A stretch of 64,000 nucleotides of DNA, from contig JAGCNL010000031.1 of NCBI GenBank assembly GCA_017645945.1, positions 62,001 through 126,000 on the forward strand. Direction: 5' to 3'. Position numbers and translations under genes: made by a program. Below are positions 1 through 9,608 of this stretch, piece by piece; position 1 is the stretch's first letter, and every line of letters begins with the position of its first letter. This DNA comes from Salinivirgaceae bacterium (GTDB taxonomy: Bacteria > Bacteroidota > Bacteroidia > Bacteroidales > SZUA-534). Under the pieces are notes generated by a model. It was not told the origin of the DNA and searched no databases. It saw only the letters and a program-made list of their open reading frames with translations.

Positions 1-3000
1 TTCCCATCACCAGCATTGCCTGTCCATAAAAATCCTGTCGGCTCTTCCCATATAATCAAATTGGCATCCGTATCCACCTCATAATCAGCACCAGCCAACG
101 AACCACTATAGTTTTTAAATGTTATTGGAACAGTACCAGATGTACGTTTCACGTTTTTGCCAGGAGTACCACTCGAGTTGAATGAGACGTTTTCTATCTT
201 GCAGCCAGTTGGTATAATAACATCGCCACCTATTGTCAGCAAGGCATTACCCGATGAGTTCGAGAACATACCGTTACTCAAGTTGTCGGTTGCATCAATT
301 GAACCACCAAGAATATTCAAACCATCGCCATTCGTTCCCTCAATGCAATAGTTGTTGGCATACAATTTTCCCGCAGTCTGTTCAATATAGTAATACTTAT
401 TTGTCGCGGCAGTCAGGATTTTAGCCGGTACACCTTCCTTACCTACCAATTTCAAATTACCGCCGGCGTTTCTTATATAACGGCCGCTCTGTATTGCCAG
501 TTCCGCTCCCGCATCAATATTAAGAGTACCGCCTGGCTCTATTAGCACATCACCGCCATCGTTAAACATTATCGAGTGGCCATTCAAACATAACTCACCG
601 TTACTGATATGTATAAGTCTCTTATTTTCTTCGGCACTACTAAGATAAAATTGAACGTAATCGCTCATCAAGTTATACTTACCACCTCCCACAACTTCAA
701 TCTGCCGGATTGTGTTAACCTCGCCAGGATTGAACTCGTAAGGTGTGCCATCGATATTGGCACCACCCAACAGAAGCCGTGATGCAGCCACGTAGTGCGA
801 GTTCATTGAGAATGTACCGCCATAGTTCTGGAGATTGGCACCCACAAACAGCGTGTTCCAATAAACATAGAAGATACCTGTGTTGATAACAAAATCGTGC
901 TTGACATACAAGTCGTTCTGCTCCGATTTCTCGCTGTTCTTAGTCTTGTAAATCGGATACAAACCTTTGTAATTTGTTGGGTCGGAGCAATTTATAACAA
1001 CATTATAGAACGATTTAAATTCGCGGCCCACATTGTTGGCTTCAATTGAGTCGCCACTATAAATATACGAGCTGTTGCCTGTAAACGTAACCGTGCCCTC
1101 GCGTGCAATGAAGCGCCCAGTTGAGGTGCGTCCTGGACTCCAGATATTGTTTTTCCAAGTACCACCCACCTTTATGTCGTTGTAGGTGCTGCCACCATCG
1201 GGACTGACATCGAGCGTCGATAAAGAATCAATTTTCAACTGGGCCGAAACGTTAATCATGCCCTTCAGCATCTTAGAGCCATCGCCAGCGAATGTCACAT
1301 TGTAGAAAGCCGAGCCGCTGATATACTGATTGCCATCGCCATCAACAGCCGCACAACGGTCGAATATAACCTCCGACGAGTGGTTGAAAGTTCCTGAGTT
1401 GCGCCAGTCACCCGACACCATCAATTTGATTGAGCTTGTTACAATTGCATCGTGGTCGATAATCACATCGCCGTTAATGTCGAATGCGTTGTCGTACGGG
1501 CGCTTGACAGCACTACCCGAGAAATGCATTGTCGGATAAGTGTTTTCGGTGTTGTAGTTGCGGATTAGCTGTTCTGCATCGCTACTTGTGAAATGCAAAC
1601 TTGCGCCTTGCTTGTGAACAAACTTGCAACCTTTGTAGAGGTAGAAATCTCCGCCTATAATAAGCCTGTGGTCGTATATGTCGAGATGCCCCTTGTTGGT
1701 TGTTGTCATCATATTGTTGCCGACAAAAACATCGTTTTGGAACCTGACGGTGTCGTTTGCCGCTTTTTCAATGTAGACATTATAGAACCGAGTGTTGACG
1801 GTGTCGTTGCAATACACATTTTGAATGTGACGCGAGCCGTTCAGGTTCAAGCGTCCGTAATTCTGATGATAGATTCCGCCGCCACCATCGAAGTTCCGGA
1901 AATCACCGTAAAGGTTGATTGTCCGGTTGTCGGCGTTAAACTCGCAACCCGAGAACACATCAATGTCACCCTCGATGGTAAGCGTGCCTTTGAGTGTTTT
2001 CACACCGTTGCCGCGAACTTCCAAATTCGGGAATTTGGTGCCAACAATCTCCTGATTGCCAGCGCCGCTCAAAATAATTGTTGAGTTTGGATTGATATTC
2101 AAATATGATGACGACAGTTTCCAATCGCCTTCGATATACAACTCCACTCCCTCATCGATAGTCAGAATCGGGGTGCCTCCATTCACATTTATCCAGCCTT
2201 TAATGGTTGTTGAACCAGCAAGTCTTTTGACGGTGCTTCCATAAAGATATATGTTGCCGTATGTCAGCGTAGGTATTGTCTGCGCGACATCGGTGGCATC
2301 GAACACAACAAGGCTGTTGGGGTCGAGAATAACATCGTTGAACGAAGCAGCCGTTTCGCTCAAGTTGTTGGCTCCACTCACCTTTATTCGAGTGTTTTCG
2401 CCTAAATCCAAAACGTTGTGGCTGTCTTCTTTATTACCAGTAATTACATAATTATCAATATCTAAAGCCAAAAACAGCAGTTCGTTAGTGCTGGCATTTC
2501 TAAGTTTAAGTTCACCTTTTACAGTTATGTCGCCAATTATGGTTTTCGTCTGCGAATTTTGAGGGTCGCTGCTAGTAAAAATCAAATCGTAGAACTCATA
2601 ATCGCCACCAGTGCGGTTGTAAATGGTTTGCGCTCGATTACCGTTCATTATCACTTTACCTGTCGACTTTATCGATGACCGACCATTAACATCCGGATTA
2701 TCAGTTATGTTTGTTCCGATTGTATGCTCAAAATCGCCCATATTGACATGAATTTCATCGTTTGTGCCAGAATAAACATAAAAGGTTCTGGCAATGTTAG
2801 TCGAGCCCGTGAATGTCTTGTTTTTGTATTGCAGACAAAGGTTTCCGTAAGTGGTTGGATGAATCTCCTGATTGAAATTCGAGTTATAATACGTTGTACT
2901 GTTATCACCTAACTCAATGGTAGAAAAACCTGTAGGGTAATGATCGCTATAGCCTTTCAAATAGAACGCTGCGCCATCAGCCACTACAAACGATTTGCCT

Positions 3001-4385
3001 GATTTGCCTATCATTTTGGCCGAGATATCCTCTTCATTGTCATATGTACCATTCAGCACAAATGCGCCAGTCTCAACAGTAACATTGCCTTCGGGTTTGA
3101 ATGTGTCGCCTGCCTTGACATAAATTGTTCCAGTTCTGATTGTTATGTCGCCACCACCCAGGGTAATATCGCCATAACTGCTATCACTATATCTCAACGT
3201 GCCTCCGATTATCGTCATCGGACTTTGCAATTCAATTCCGCCTTCAGCCTTTGCACCTGAAAATTGATGGTGATATGTTGCCGCATCGTCAACAATTTTC
3301 GCCTTGCCATGTGCTCGCAACTCTGCGGTTGAATTGATACTGCCGATGAATGTCTTTGTTCCAACAGTTGCGCTTTTCGAACGGCACGACACACCAGCAA
3401 AAGTCACATCACCGCCAAGGGTTATTGTCTGGTCAGAGCCTACCAATCCTGTTGGCTCTCCATCGGCATCATAACCTCTGAAGAAACATGTATATTCAGT
3501 GTTAGAGTCATAACGGCTTCCTGATTCAACTGTGAAATTGCCGTAAAAACGGAGTGATGCCGACGAACTGACTGTTGAATTTGACGTAACCAAGAAATTT
3601 CCAACACAATAGAACCTGCAAGATATAACAAGAAAACCTCCGCCCGAGACTTCTATGTCATTGAACCAGTTATTATCACTGGCTCCAGACACCGACTGCA
3701 CGGTTCCTTCAAAAACTATTTTACCATTAGCATAGTCAAAAGCCGTTTTTGACGTTGCATTCTTTGTGAAATTGCCAGCCAAATATAGTGTATGCGATGC
3801 AAGTGTGAATTGTGTGGCCGAAGCACCAATTGTTAATGCTCCATCGACATCCAAATCCGATTCCGCAGTAACCGTTCCACCAGCCACCTCGAAATTGCTG
3901 AATATAGCGGTTCCGCTGTTTTTCACAGTTTTGGCTGTTGCGCCAACAAAAACAACATTAACAACTTTGTTTGTTTTTCTGCGGAAATTTACTGTTCCCT
4001 GGTTTTCGAATCGACTGCCTATCTGCAAGATTCGAGTACCAGCCAAATCGGCGACATCAACTTCACCGCCAGTCTTAACAAGGAAAGTTCCCGTCACTGT
4101 CGCGCACTTAAATGTCTCTGCATCCCGACCGAACGTCAAATGTCCGCCCGACTCCACCGTCAAGTCGACGGCTTTGATGGAATCGCCAAGGGTCACTGCG
4201 TGTTTAACAATGAATGAGTTTGTCCCGTTTTGGAAATCCGCATCTGTCAAACTCGCACCCCATGTAGCACCGTTGGTGAAATCACCTGGTGCTACCGACG
4301 TATAAGTTGTAGCCCATGCCGACGATGTTGCCAAAATGATGGTGGCAAAACCAACCAAAAAACCGTGTAAAATATTCTTTTTCAT
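1..4385 (-). CDS. Giant secreted repetitive beta-structure (putative surface) protein, C-terminus outside window
   Basis: Reading the minus strand from the ATG at 4385 gives an open frame with no stop that I found down to base 1, at least 1,461 codons; the end lies beyond the window. The N-terminus is a classic signal peptide (MKKN, a hydrophobic core, then a cleavage site after SAWA). The rest is Gly/Asn/Thr/Val-rich and monotonous, with recurring short turns such as GNF, GGD, VSGG and NxGT and many alternating hydrophobic strands, as in right-handed beta-helix or adhesin-like passenger domains. I recognise no catalytic motif. In this phylum such proteins usually end in a sorting domain for type IX secretion, but that part is not visible. 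The function is inferred only as a cell-surface or extracellular protein. Spot checks of the frame near 3660, 2759, 1079, 479 and 59 were consistent. Confidence 0.8.
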   Translation of the reverse strand, partial: MKKNILHGFLVGFATIILATSSAWATTYTSVAPGDFTNGATWGASLTDADFQNGTNSFIVKHAVTLGDSIKAVDLTVESGGHLTFGRDAETFKCATVTGTFLVKTGGEVDVADLAGTRILQIGSRFENQGTVNFRRKTNKVVNVVFVGATAKTVKNSGTAIFSNFEVAGGTVTAESDLDVDGALTIGASATQFTLASHTLYLAGNFTKNATSKTAFDYANGKIVFEGTVQSVSGASDNNWFNDIEVSGGGFLVISCRFYCVGNFLVTSNSTVSSSASLRFYGNFTVESGSRYDSNTEYTCFFRGYDADGEPTGLVGSDQTITLGGDVTFAGVSCRSKSATVGTKTFIGSINSTAELRAHGKAKIVDDAATYHHQFSGAKAEGGIELQSPMTIIGGTLRYSDSSYGDITLGGGDITIRTGTIYVKAGDTFKPEGNVTVETGAFVLNGTYDNEEDISAKMIGKSGKSFVVADGAAFYLKGYSDHYPTGFSTIELGDNSTTYYNSNFNQEIHPTTYGNLCLQYKNKTFTGSTNIARTFYVYSGTNDEIHVNMGDFEHTIGTNITDNPDVNGRSSIKSTGKVIMNGNRAQTIYNRTGGDYEFYDLIFTSSDPQNSQTKTIIGDITVKGELKLRNASTNELLFLALDIDNYVITGNKEDSHNVLDLGENTRIKVSGANNLSETAASFNDVILDPNSLVVFDATDVAQTIPTLTYGNIYLYGSTVKRLAGSTTIKGWINVNGGTPILTIDEGVELYIEGDWKLSSSYLNINPNSTIILSGAGNQEIVGTKFPNLEVRGNGVKTLKGTLTIEGDIDVFSGCEFNADNRTINLYGDFRNFDGGGGIYHQNYGRLNLNGSRHIQNVYCNDTVNTRFYNVYIEKAANDTVRFQNDVFVGNNMMTTTNKGHLDIYDHRLIIGGDFYLYKGCKFVHKQGASLHFTSSDAEQLIRNYNTENTYPTMHFSGSAVKRPYDNAFDINGDVIIDHDAIVTSSIKLMVSGDWRNSGTFNHSSEVIFDRCAAVDGDGNQYISGSAFYNVTFAGDGSKMLKGMINVSAQLKIDSLSTLDVSPDGGSTYNDIKVGGTWKNNIWSPGRTSTGRFIAREGTVTFTGNSSYIYSGDSIEANNVGREFKSFYNVVINCSDPTNYKGLYPIYKTKNSEKSEQNDLYVKHDFVINTGIFYVYWNTLFVGANLQNYGGTFSMNSHYVAASRLLLGGANIDGTPYEFNPGEVNTIRQIEVVGGGKYNLMSDYVQFYLSSAEENKRLIHISNGELCLNGHSIMFNDGGDVLIEPGGTLNIDAGAELAIQSGRYIRNAGGNLKLVGKEGVPAKILTAATNKYYYIEQTAGKLYANNYCIEGTNGDGLNILGGSIDATDNLSNGMFSNSSGNALLTIGGDVIIPTGCKIENVSFNSSGTPGKNVKRTSGTVPITFKNYSGSLAGADYEVDTDANLIIWEEPTGFLWTGNAGDG

Positions 4386-4414
4386 AACATTACAATGATT
4401 TCAAATTCAATCTG

Positions 4415-4434
4415 CACCTGCATTTTTGCAGGTG
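4415..4434 (-). other. Perfect hairpin at the predicted 5' end of the surface protein mRNA
   Basis: CACCTGCA (4415-4422) and TGCAGGTG (4427-4434) are perfect complements around a 4-base loop. It sits between the predicted promoter and the start codon, about 30 bases upstream of the ATG. It is not followed by a T-run on the transcript strand, so it looks like a 5' leader stem rather than a terminator. It may stabilise the mRNA or bind a regulator. Confidence 0.6.
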
Positions 4435-4446
4435 GTTTTAAATTTT

Positions 4447-4454
4447 CAAAAATA
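4447..4454 (-). promoter_or_regulatory. Predicted -7 box of the giant surface protein gene
   Basis: On the minus strand the sequence is TATTTTTG, an exact match to the Bacteroidota -7 consensus TAnnTTTG, about 60 bases before the start codon. I see no clear -33 TTTG. The expected transcript start is near 4440, immediately before a perfect hairpin. Confidence 0.5.
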
Positions 4455-4633
4455 GTCATTACCTATATAAAAGAAGAGAGTTTATGGCGAAAGGCGGCCA
4501 CTTTTTGACTAAATGACATGCTATTTTTTTATTAACAAAATAAGAACATGATTTCAACTGGTGCGAATGACTATTTTTTCCATAAAATTCTTGTTCCATC
4601 GGCACTTGTGGCATATTTTCGCAGACACAAAAT

Positions 4634-6598
4634 TTGAAGATTATGGAAGCCGAAAAGGATTTTGAATACGTTATCGACCGCTTTGCCGACATTAAGATTA
4701 TGCGGTACAAAGTGCCTGATTTCGAAAATATTACACTTAATCAAAAGATATTCATCTACTACTTGAGCCAGGCGGCACTCTGCGGACGCGACATTCTGTG
4801 CGACCAATTCTACCGCCACAACCTGCTTGTGCGCCACACCATCGACGCCATTGTCAACAGTTACGGCGGCAATCGCGAAAGCGGTGATTTCAAGCAATTT
4901 ATGACCTATGCCAAACGTGTCTGGTTCAGCAATGGCATCCATCATCACTACAGTTGCGACAAGTTTTTCCCCGAAATCGGCGAAGAAGCGTTCAAACAGT
5001 TGATTATCAATTCAGATTTCGAGCAAATGCCGAAAGCTGCAGGCGAATCGGTAACGGATTTTGCCAATCGGGTAACCGACATAATCTACAGTAAGACAGA
5101 CCTTAAGCGTGTGAGTCTCGACAGTAGCGGCGATGTTGTGAAAGCATCGGCAAACAATTTCTACAGTGGTGTGAGTCAGGCCGAAGTTGAAGCCTACAAC
5201 GCCACTCTGCCCCAACCCGACCCCGAACGGCCTCTGTCGAACGGCCTCAACAGCCGCCTTGTGAAAACCGACGGGCGCATAACGGAAGAGACTTATCGCG
5301 TAGGCGGAAAATACAGTGCAGCCATCGAACAGATTGTCAGTTGGTTAGAAAAGGCTGCGCCATACGCCGAAACCGACCAACAGCGCGAATGCATCGGCAA
5401 ACTGATTGACTACTACCGCACGGGCGACCTGCGGCTGTGGGACGAGTATAACATTCTGTGGGTGAGCGACAATCGGCCGCGTGTCGATTTTGTGAACGGC
5501 TTTGTTGAAGTATACGGCGACCCGCTCGGAATCAAGGGCACTTGGGAAGCGCTTGTCAACTTCAAAGACCTGACGGCCACACATCGCACCGAAACCATCA
5601 GCGGCAACGCGCAATGGTTCGAAGACCACGCCCCCATCGACAGCCGTTTCAAGAAATCGAGCGTTAAAGGCGTGACTGCCAAAGTGATAACCGCCGTACA
5701 ACTTGGCGGCGACTGCTACCCATCGACACCCATCGGCATCAACCTGCCGAACGCCGACTGGATTCGTAAAGAACACGGCTCAAAGTCGGTGACCATCGAG
5801 AACATCACCTACGCCTACCATCAGGCGAGCCTTGGCAGCGGAATGCTCGACGAGTTTTGCAACAACGACGCCGAACGGACCCGCTCGCGCAAGTACGGCT
5901 ACCAATCGAGCAACCTGCACACCGACCTGCACGAGTGTCTGGGACACGGCTCGGGGCAACTGCTGCCTGGCACCAACCCCGACGCGCTGAAAAACTACAG
6001 CTCAACCTTGGAAGAAGCCCGCGCCGACCTGTTCGCGCTCTACTATATTGCCGACCCGAAGATTGTCGAACTCGGCCTTCTGCCTGACAACGAAGCGTTT
6101 AAAGCCGAATACGACTCGTATATCCGCAACGGCCTTATGACGCAACTCACGCGCATTGAACTGGGCAAAGACCTTGAAGAATCGCATATGCGCAACCGCC
6201 AACTCATTGCCCGCTGGGCCCTTGAGCACGGCAAAGCCGACAAGGTGATTGAAATGCCCGTCATCGACGACAAGACCTACACAGTGATTAACGATTACAC
6301 CCGTCTGCGGCAACTTTTCGCCGCTCTGCTGGCCGAAATTCAACGAATTAAATCGGAAGGCGACTTCGAAGCGGGCAAGAATCTAGTTGAGACCTACGCC
6401 GTGAAAATCGACCGCCAACTGCACGCCGAAGTTCTTGAGCGTTTCAAGAAACTGAACATCGCCCCCTACGGCGGCTTTGTGAATCCTGTGCTAAAACCCG
6501 TTGTCGAAAACGGCGAGATTACCGATATAACTATCGATTATACAGAAAGTTACACTGAACAAATGTTGCGATATGGGCGGAAATTTGGGTTTCTATAA
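4634..6598 (+). CDS. Dipeptidyl peptidase III, zinc metallopeptidase family M49
   Basis: Removes dipeptides from the N-terminus of short peptides. The family zinc motif HExxGH is present as HECLGH at residues 433-438, followed about 25 residues later by EEARAD, which carries the third zinc ligand. The length of 654 aa fits bacterial M49 enzymes. No signal peptide or lipobox is seen, so a cytoplasmic location is likely. Two in-frame ATGs are close together (4634 and 4643); the second gives a start of MEAEKDF and is equally plausible. The gene stands alone: it is divergent from the giant surface gene and followed 94 bp later by an unrelated zinc-ribbon gene on the same strand. GC content is clearly higher than in the next gene. 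Confidence 0.93.
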   Translation: MKIMEAEKDFEYVIDRFADIKIMRYKVPDFENITLNQKIFIYYLSQAALCGRDILCDQFYRHNLLVRHTIDAIVNSYGGNRESGDFKQFMTYAKRVWFSNGIHHHYSCDKFFPEIGEEAFKQLIINSDFEQMPKAAGESVTDFANRVTDIIYSKTDLKRVSLDSSGDVVKASANNFYSGVSQAEVEAYNATLPQPDPERPLSNGLNSRLVKTDGRITEETYRVGGKYSAAIEQIVSWLEKAAPYAETDQQRECIGKLIDYYRTGDLRLWDEYNILWVSDNRPRVDFVNGFVEVYGDPLGIKGTWEALVNFKDLTATHRTETISGNAQWFEDHAPIDSRFKKSSVKGVTAKVITAVQLGGDCYPSTPIGINLPNADWIRKEHGSKSVTIENITYAYHQASLGSGMLDEFCNNDAERTRSRKYGYQSSNLHTDLHECLGHGSGQLLPGTNPDALKNYSSTLEEARADLFALYYIADPKIVELGLLPDNEAFKAEYDSYIRNGLMTQLTRIELGKDLEESHMRNRQLIARWALEHGKADKVIEMPVIDDKTYTVINDYTRLRQLFAALLAEIQRIKSEGDFEAGKNLVETYAVKIDRQLHAEVLERFKKLNIAPYGGFVNPVLKPVVENGEITDITIDYTESYTEQMLRYGRKFGFL

Positions 6599-6692
6599 TT
6601 TAGAGGAAAAAGAATTGTTCTTTTATGCCATTTACAAACTGCGCAATACGAACTCTTGACACAACAATGATTTCTCTCTTCAGACAACCACT

Positions 6693-8318
6693 ATGAAGGA
6701 TGACGAAATAATAACAAATCCTCTTGTCGTACACTGCGAAATCTGTGGTGGTACTTTATTATACGACATAGAACAGCAGAAATATCGTTGCAAATCTTGT
6801 GGCTCGTTGTTCGATTATTCGAAAATAAAAACAAACACTGAACATTGGAAAGACATCCACAAAATAACTGTTAGCAAAGAAGTTAATAAGATAAAGGTAT
6901 TCAAATGCAGATCTTGCGGGGCTAAAGTAACGAGCCGAATCATTGGAAGTAATACAGCAGAGTGTCCTTTTTGCCGAAGCGTCTTAAAAGAGAGTTCCGC
7001 GGTAATGAATATTCCAGATATTATTATCCCTTTCGAAATATCAAAGAATGATGCCATCAAGCAAATTGAAAAATGGTATCAGACTCATAAGTGGCGCAAA
7101 GTAGCAAAGCAATTATACAAACAACGAACTCTGCTACAAGGCTGCTACCTGCCTTACTATGTGACAAGGGGCATAATTAAAGCCGAAACTATCGCTGACT
7201 GGGGCGCCGCCGACGAGAACCACGAACTTTTTGATAATGAATACACTAATGATAGTCCCGACCGAAACACATTCAGGACATTCCTAAACGAAATTGCTGT
7301 CAACGCATCAAAAGATTTAGACAATAACTGTCTCGACGCTGCAGAACCTTTCGATTTCACACTCGCACAAGGATTCGAATTCAAGTATTTGGCAGGAGAA
7401 AGAGCGAAAATACACGATACGAATGCGGAAGAAACCGAAAAAAGAATAACCTCCGAAACAAAAAACAAACTATGGTTCGACCTTAAAAAACATATTGGCA
7501 CAAGCAACTTCCGCATAAAAATCAACGAGATACAAGCCGAAAGTTTCACCGCCTTTTTACCCATGTACATTTTCAAACTCGACGGCAAAACTGTAGCCGT
7601 AAATGGTCAGACTGGCAAAGTCGCAGTATCGACAAACGAAAAAAGACATTTCATTGAGCCACACAAAAATATAGTATTCGTAATCCTGGCAATCATAGGC
7701 GTAAACTGTATTTTTTCTTTTTTTGAGAGCAGTTCAAACAAACTGTTGTTTTCAGCAATCTTCATAGTAATTATTATCGCATGCGTAAAAAATGAAATAA
7801 AAGACATCGATGAGATTCTGACATATTCCAATGACCACAGAAATGAAAACAATAACGGCCTGAACACCCTATTCTACATATCGCAAAATAATGAAGAAAC
7901 ACCTGTGATAATCAAATACTACGGGCTATGGCAGACTATAAGACTTATACTTGGTTCGCTGATAACCATATTCGCACCATTCATTACCGCATACATTGCA
8001 AGAATGGCTGGATACGGCAACAGCCTGCTTTTTTCTGAAGGGAATTTGTATTATGGTGTGGCAGCAATTATTTCGGCAATATATTGCCTAAGACAAATTC
8101 CCCGTCGTTACATCAAGCCTTTTGTACGCAAAATCAAAGCCGATGGAAAACCTGAGAAATTATCGCCAATTAAATTCATCTACAGGCAATTGCTGGAGCA
8201 AAACATAGATTTATTTTTCACCGTTGATTCGCACAATAAAGCGGGTGGATACGCCATATTTACATTATTATTGATGCTATTCATTATTTCTTTCCACATG
8301 ATTTTAGGAATAAATTAA
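6693..8318 (+). CDS. Zinc-ribbon multi-pass membrane protein of unknown function
   Basis: A 541-aa protein. The N-terminus has two consecutive zinc ribbons, CxxCG...CxxCG at about residues 16-38 and CxxCG...CxxC at about 72-95, resembling TFIIB-type ribbons that annotation pipelines often mislabel as PriA-like. A soluble region follows with the pattern IIPFEISKNDA...W, seen in zinc-ribbon membrane proteins of this type. The C-terminal third has about five hydrophobic segments (about 325-365, 415-465 and 515-540). No enzymatic motif is recognised. It is AT-rich compared with the M49 gene before it. It could be a membrane stress sensor or a chaperone-like protein; no function is assigned. Confidence 0.75.
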   Translation: MKDDEIITNPLVVHCEICGGTLLYDIEQQKYRCKSCGSLFDYSKIKTNTEHWKDIHKITVSKEVNKIKVFKCRSCGAKVTSRIIGSNTAECPFCRSVLKESSAVMNIPDIIIPFEISKNDAIKQIEKWYQTHKWRKVAKQLYKQRTLLQGCYLPYYVTRGIIKAETIADWGAADENHELFDNEYTNDSPDRNTFRTFLNEIAVNASKDLDNNCLDAAEPFDFTLAQGFEFKYLAGERAKIHDTNAEETEKRITSETKNKLWFDLKKHIGTSNFRIKINEIQAESFTAFLPMYIFKLDGKTVAVNGQTGKVAVSTNEKRHFIEPHKNIVFVILAIIGVNCIFSFFESSSNKLLFSAIFIVIIIACVKNEIKDIDEILTYSNDHRNENNNGLNTLFYISQNNEETPVIIKYYGLWQTIRLILGSLITIFAPFITAYIARMAGYGNSLLFSEGNLYYGVAAIISAIYCLRQIPRRYIKPFVRKIKADGKPEKLSPIKFIYRQLLEQNIDLFFTVDSHNKAGGYAIFTLLLMLFIISFHMILGIN

Positions 8319-8372
8319 GCGCAATATAGATTACACTATGTGGCTAAAAAATCAACTTTCTGCACCAACCAA

Positions 8373-9602
8373 CTACTTCAGCACACATTCAATCCGTTCA
8401 AACTGGCCGTCGTTGTGCGCTGGGGCGATTTCCAAAAGTCGGCACATAAGTCCGTAAACATCAGTGTTATAGAGCTGTGGCGCGGCAAAACCATTTTTGA
8501 AATCGGGACCAATGGCGTAGAAAATGCCGTTCATCAGCACATTACGGTTGTCGAAACCATGCATACCGCCAGGCAATGTGCGCTTGTCTTTATATTTCAT
8601 GCACATTCCGCTGTCAGCCATAACAATAACATCACCAATCCGATTGTTGGCTGAATAATGGAATGCGGCATCAACATCGGAGCGTTTCATAACTGACACT
8701 CCTTCAACATTTTTCAATGCCAAGCAAACCGAATCGACACACTCTTTTTTGCAGTAGATAAGCGAGATGGCTGGCGAATAACTCACTGTATCAATCCAAT
8801 CGGCCTTTATAAACGGCTCAATATTAACCGATTTTTCATCTGATATTGGTGCCATTCCATGGTCCGATAAGATTATAAAATTTATAGAATCACTGAAACT
8901 CAATGTTTTAAGCTGGCCCACAAAATAGCCTAGCAAACTGTCAGCCAACTGAATCGAATTCACTATTTCAGGAGAATCTGGCCCTTTTGAATGTCCCACA
9001 TTATCAACCTCTTCAAGGTAACACATGGCCAAATGCGGGCGCTGATTGTAAGGCAATTTTAGCCAATTAATAACGCTGTCGATTCTCGCCTTATATGGCA
9101 CCAATCCATCGTAAGCAGCCCAATGCGAAGGCTGGTAGCCCTTTATACTGACATTGGCTCCTACCCACATGCTAACCGCCGACTTAATTCGCTGTGATTC
9201 AGCAGTTACCCATATTGGCTCGCCCTGATAAAAATAGCCGTCGCTAGTGGTTTTCTTGTCGTAAATGTCGTAATACTTACGCGACTGACGGTCATAAAAA
9301 GAGTTTGCCACAATGCCGTGATTTTCAGCGTATAAACCCGTTGCAATCGTATAATGATTGGTGAAAGTGAGCGACGGGAAAACAGGCTGCAGCCCTGCCG
9401 CCTTCACTCCGTTTCGCTGAATGGAATCGAGCGTCGGTGTGTTGGCAATATCCTGATAATCAAAGCGAAATCCGTCGAGCGAAAGAACAACGGTGTAGTT
9501 TCGCGGCTCAACTTTGCGGTTGCGCAAATGGCGCACGTAGGCGTCCTGTGCGGCAACAATCGCAAGGAAAACCACAAGCAGAATCAGCGGCAAGCGTTTC
9601 AT
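8373..9602 (-). CDS. Nucleotide pyrophosphatase/phosphodiesterase (alkaline-phosphatase superfamily, NPP type)
   Basis: A secreted or membrane-anchored enzyme expected to cleave nucleotide phosphodiester or pyrophosphate bonds. An N-terminal hydrophobic segment (about residues 4-18) is a signal peptide or anchor. NPP motifs are VLSLDGFRFDY (first metal-binding Asp, residue 43), FPSLTFTNHYT with the nucleophile Thr79, and later SDHGM and GMHGFDN for the second metal set. The start is taken at the ATG at 9602, which gives MKRLPL; a TTG six bases upstream is also open but less likely. It is the last gene of the operon, 6 bp after the C69 peptidase stop. The peptidase, the kinase and this enzyme could together process peptidoglycan- or nucleotide-derived compounds; that link is inference. 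Confidence 0.88.
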   Translation of the reverse strand: MKRLPLILLVVFLAIVAAQDAYVRHLRNRKVEPRNYTVVLSLDGFRFDYQDIANTPTLDSIQRNGVKAAGLQPVFPSLTFTNHYTIATGLYAENHGIVANSFYDRQSRKYYDIYDKKTTSDGYFYQGEPIWVTAESQRIKSAVSMWVGANVSIKGYQPSHWAAYDGLVPYKARIDSVINWLKLPYNQRPHLAMCYLEEVDNVGHSKGPDSPEIVNSIQLADSLLGYFVGQLKTLSFSDSINFIILSDHGMAPISDEKSVNIEPFIKADWIDTVSYSPAISLIYCKKECVDSVCLALKNVEGVSVMKRSDVDAAFHYSANNRIGDVIVMADSGMCMKYKDKRTLPGGMHGFDNRNVLMNGIFYAIGPDFKNGFAAPQLYNTDVYGLMCRLLEIAPAHNDGQFERIECVLK

Positions 9603-9608
9603 TTCCAA

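Noticed and set aside
3766..4305. Plus-strand open frame of 179 codons, and others such as 1593-2084, over the giant surface gene
   Set aside because: They are antisense shadows of the continuous minus-strand frame, which has a signal peptide, a promoter and consistent repetitive protein sequence.
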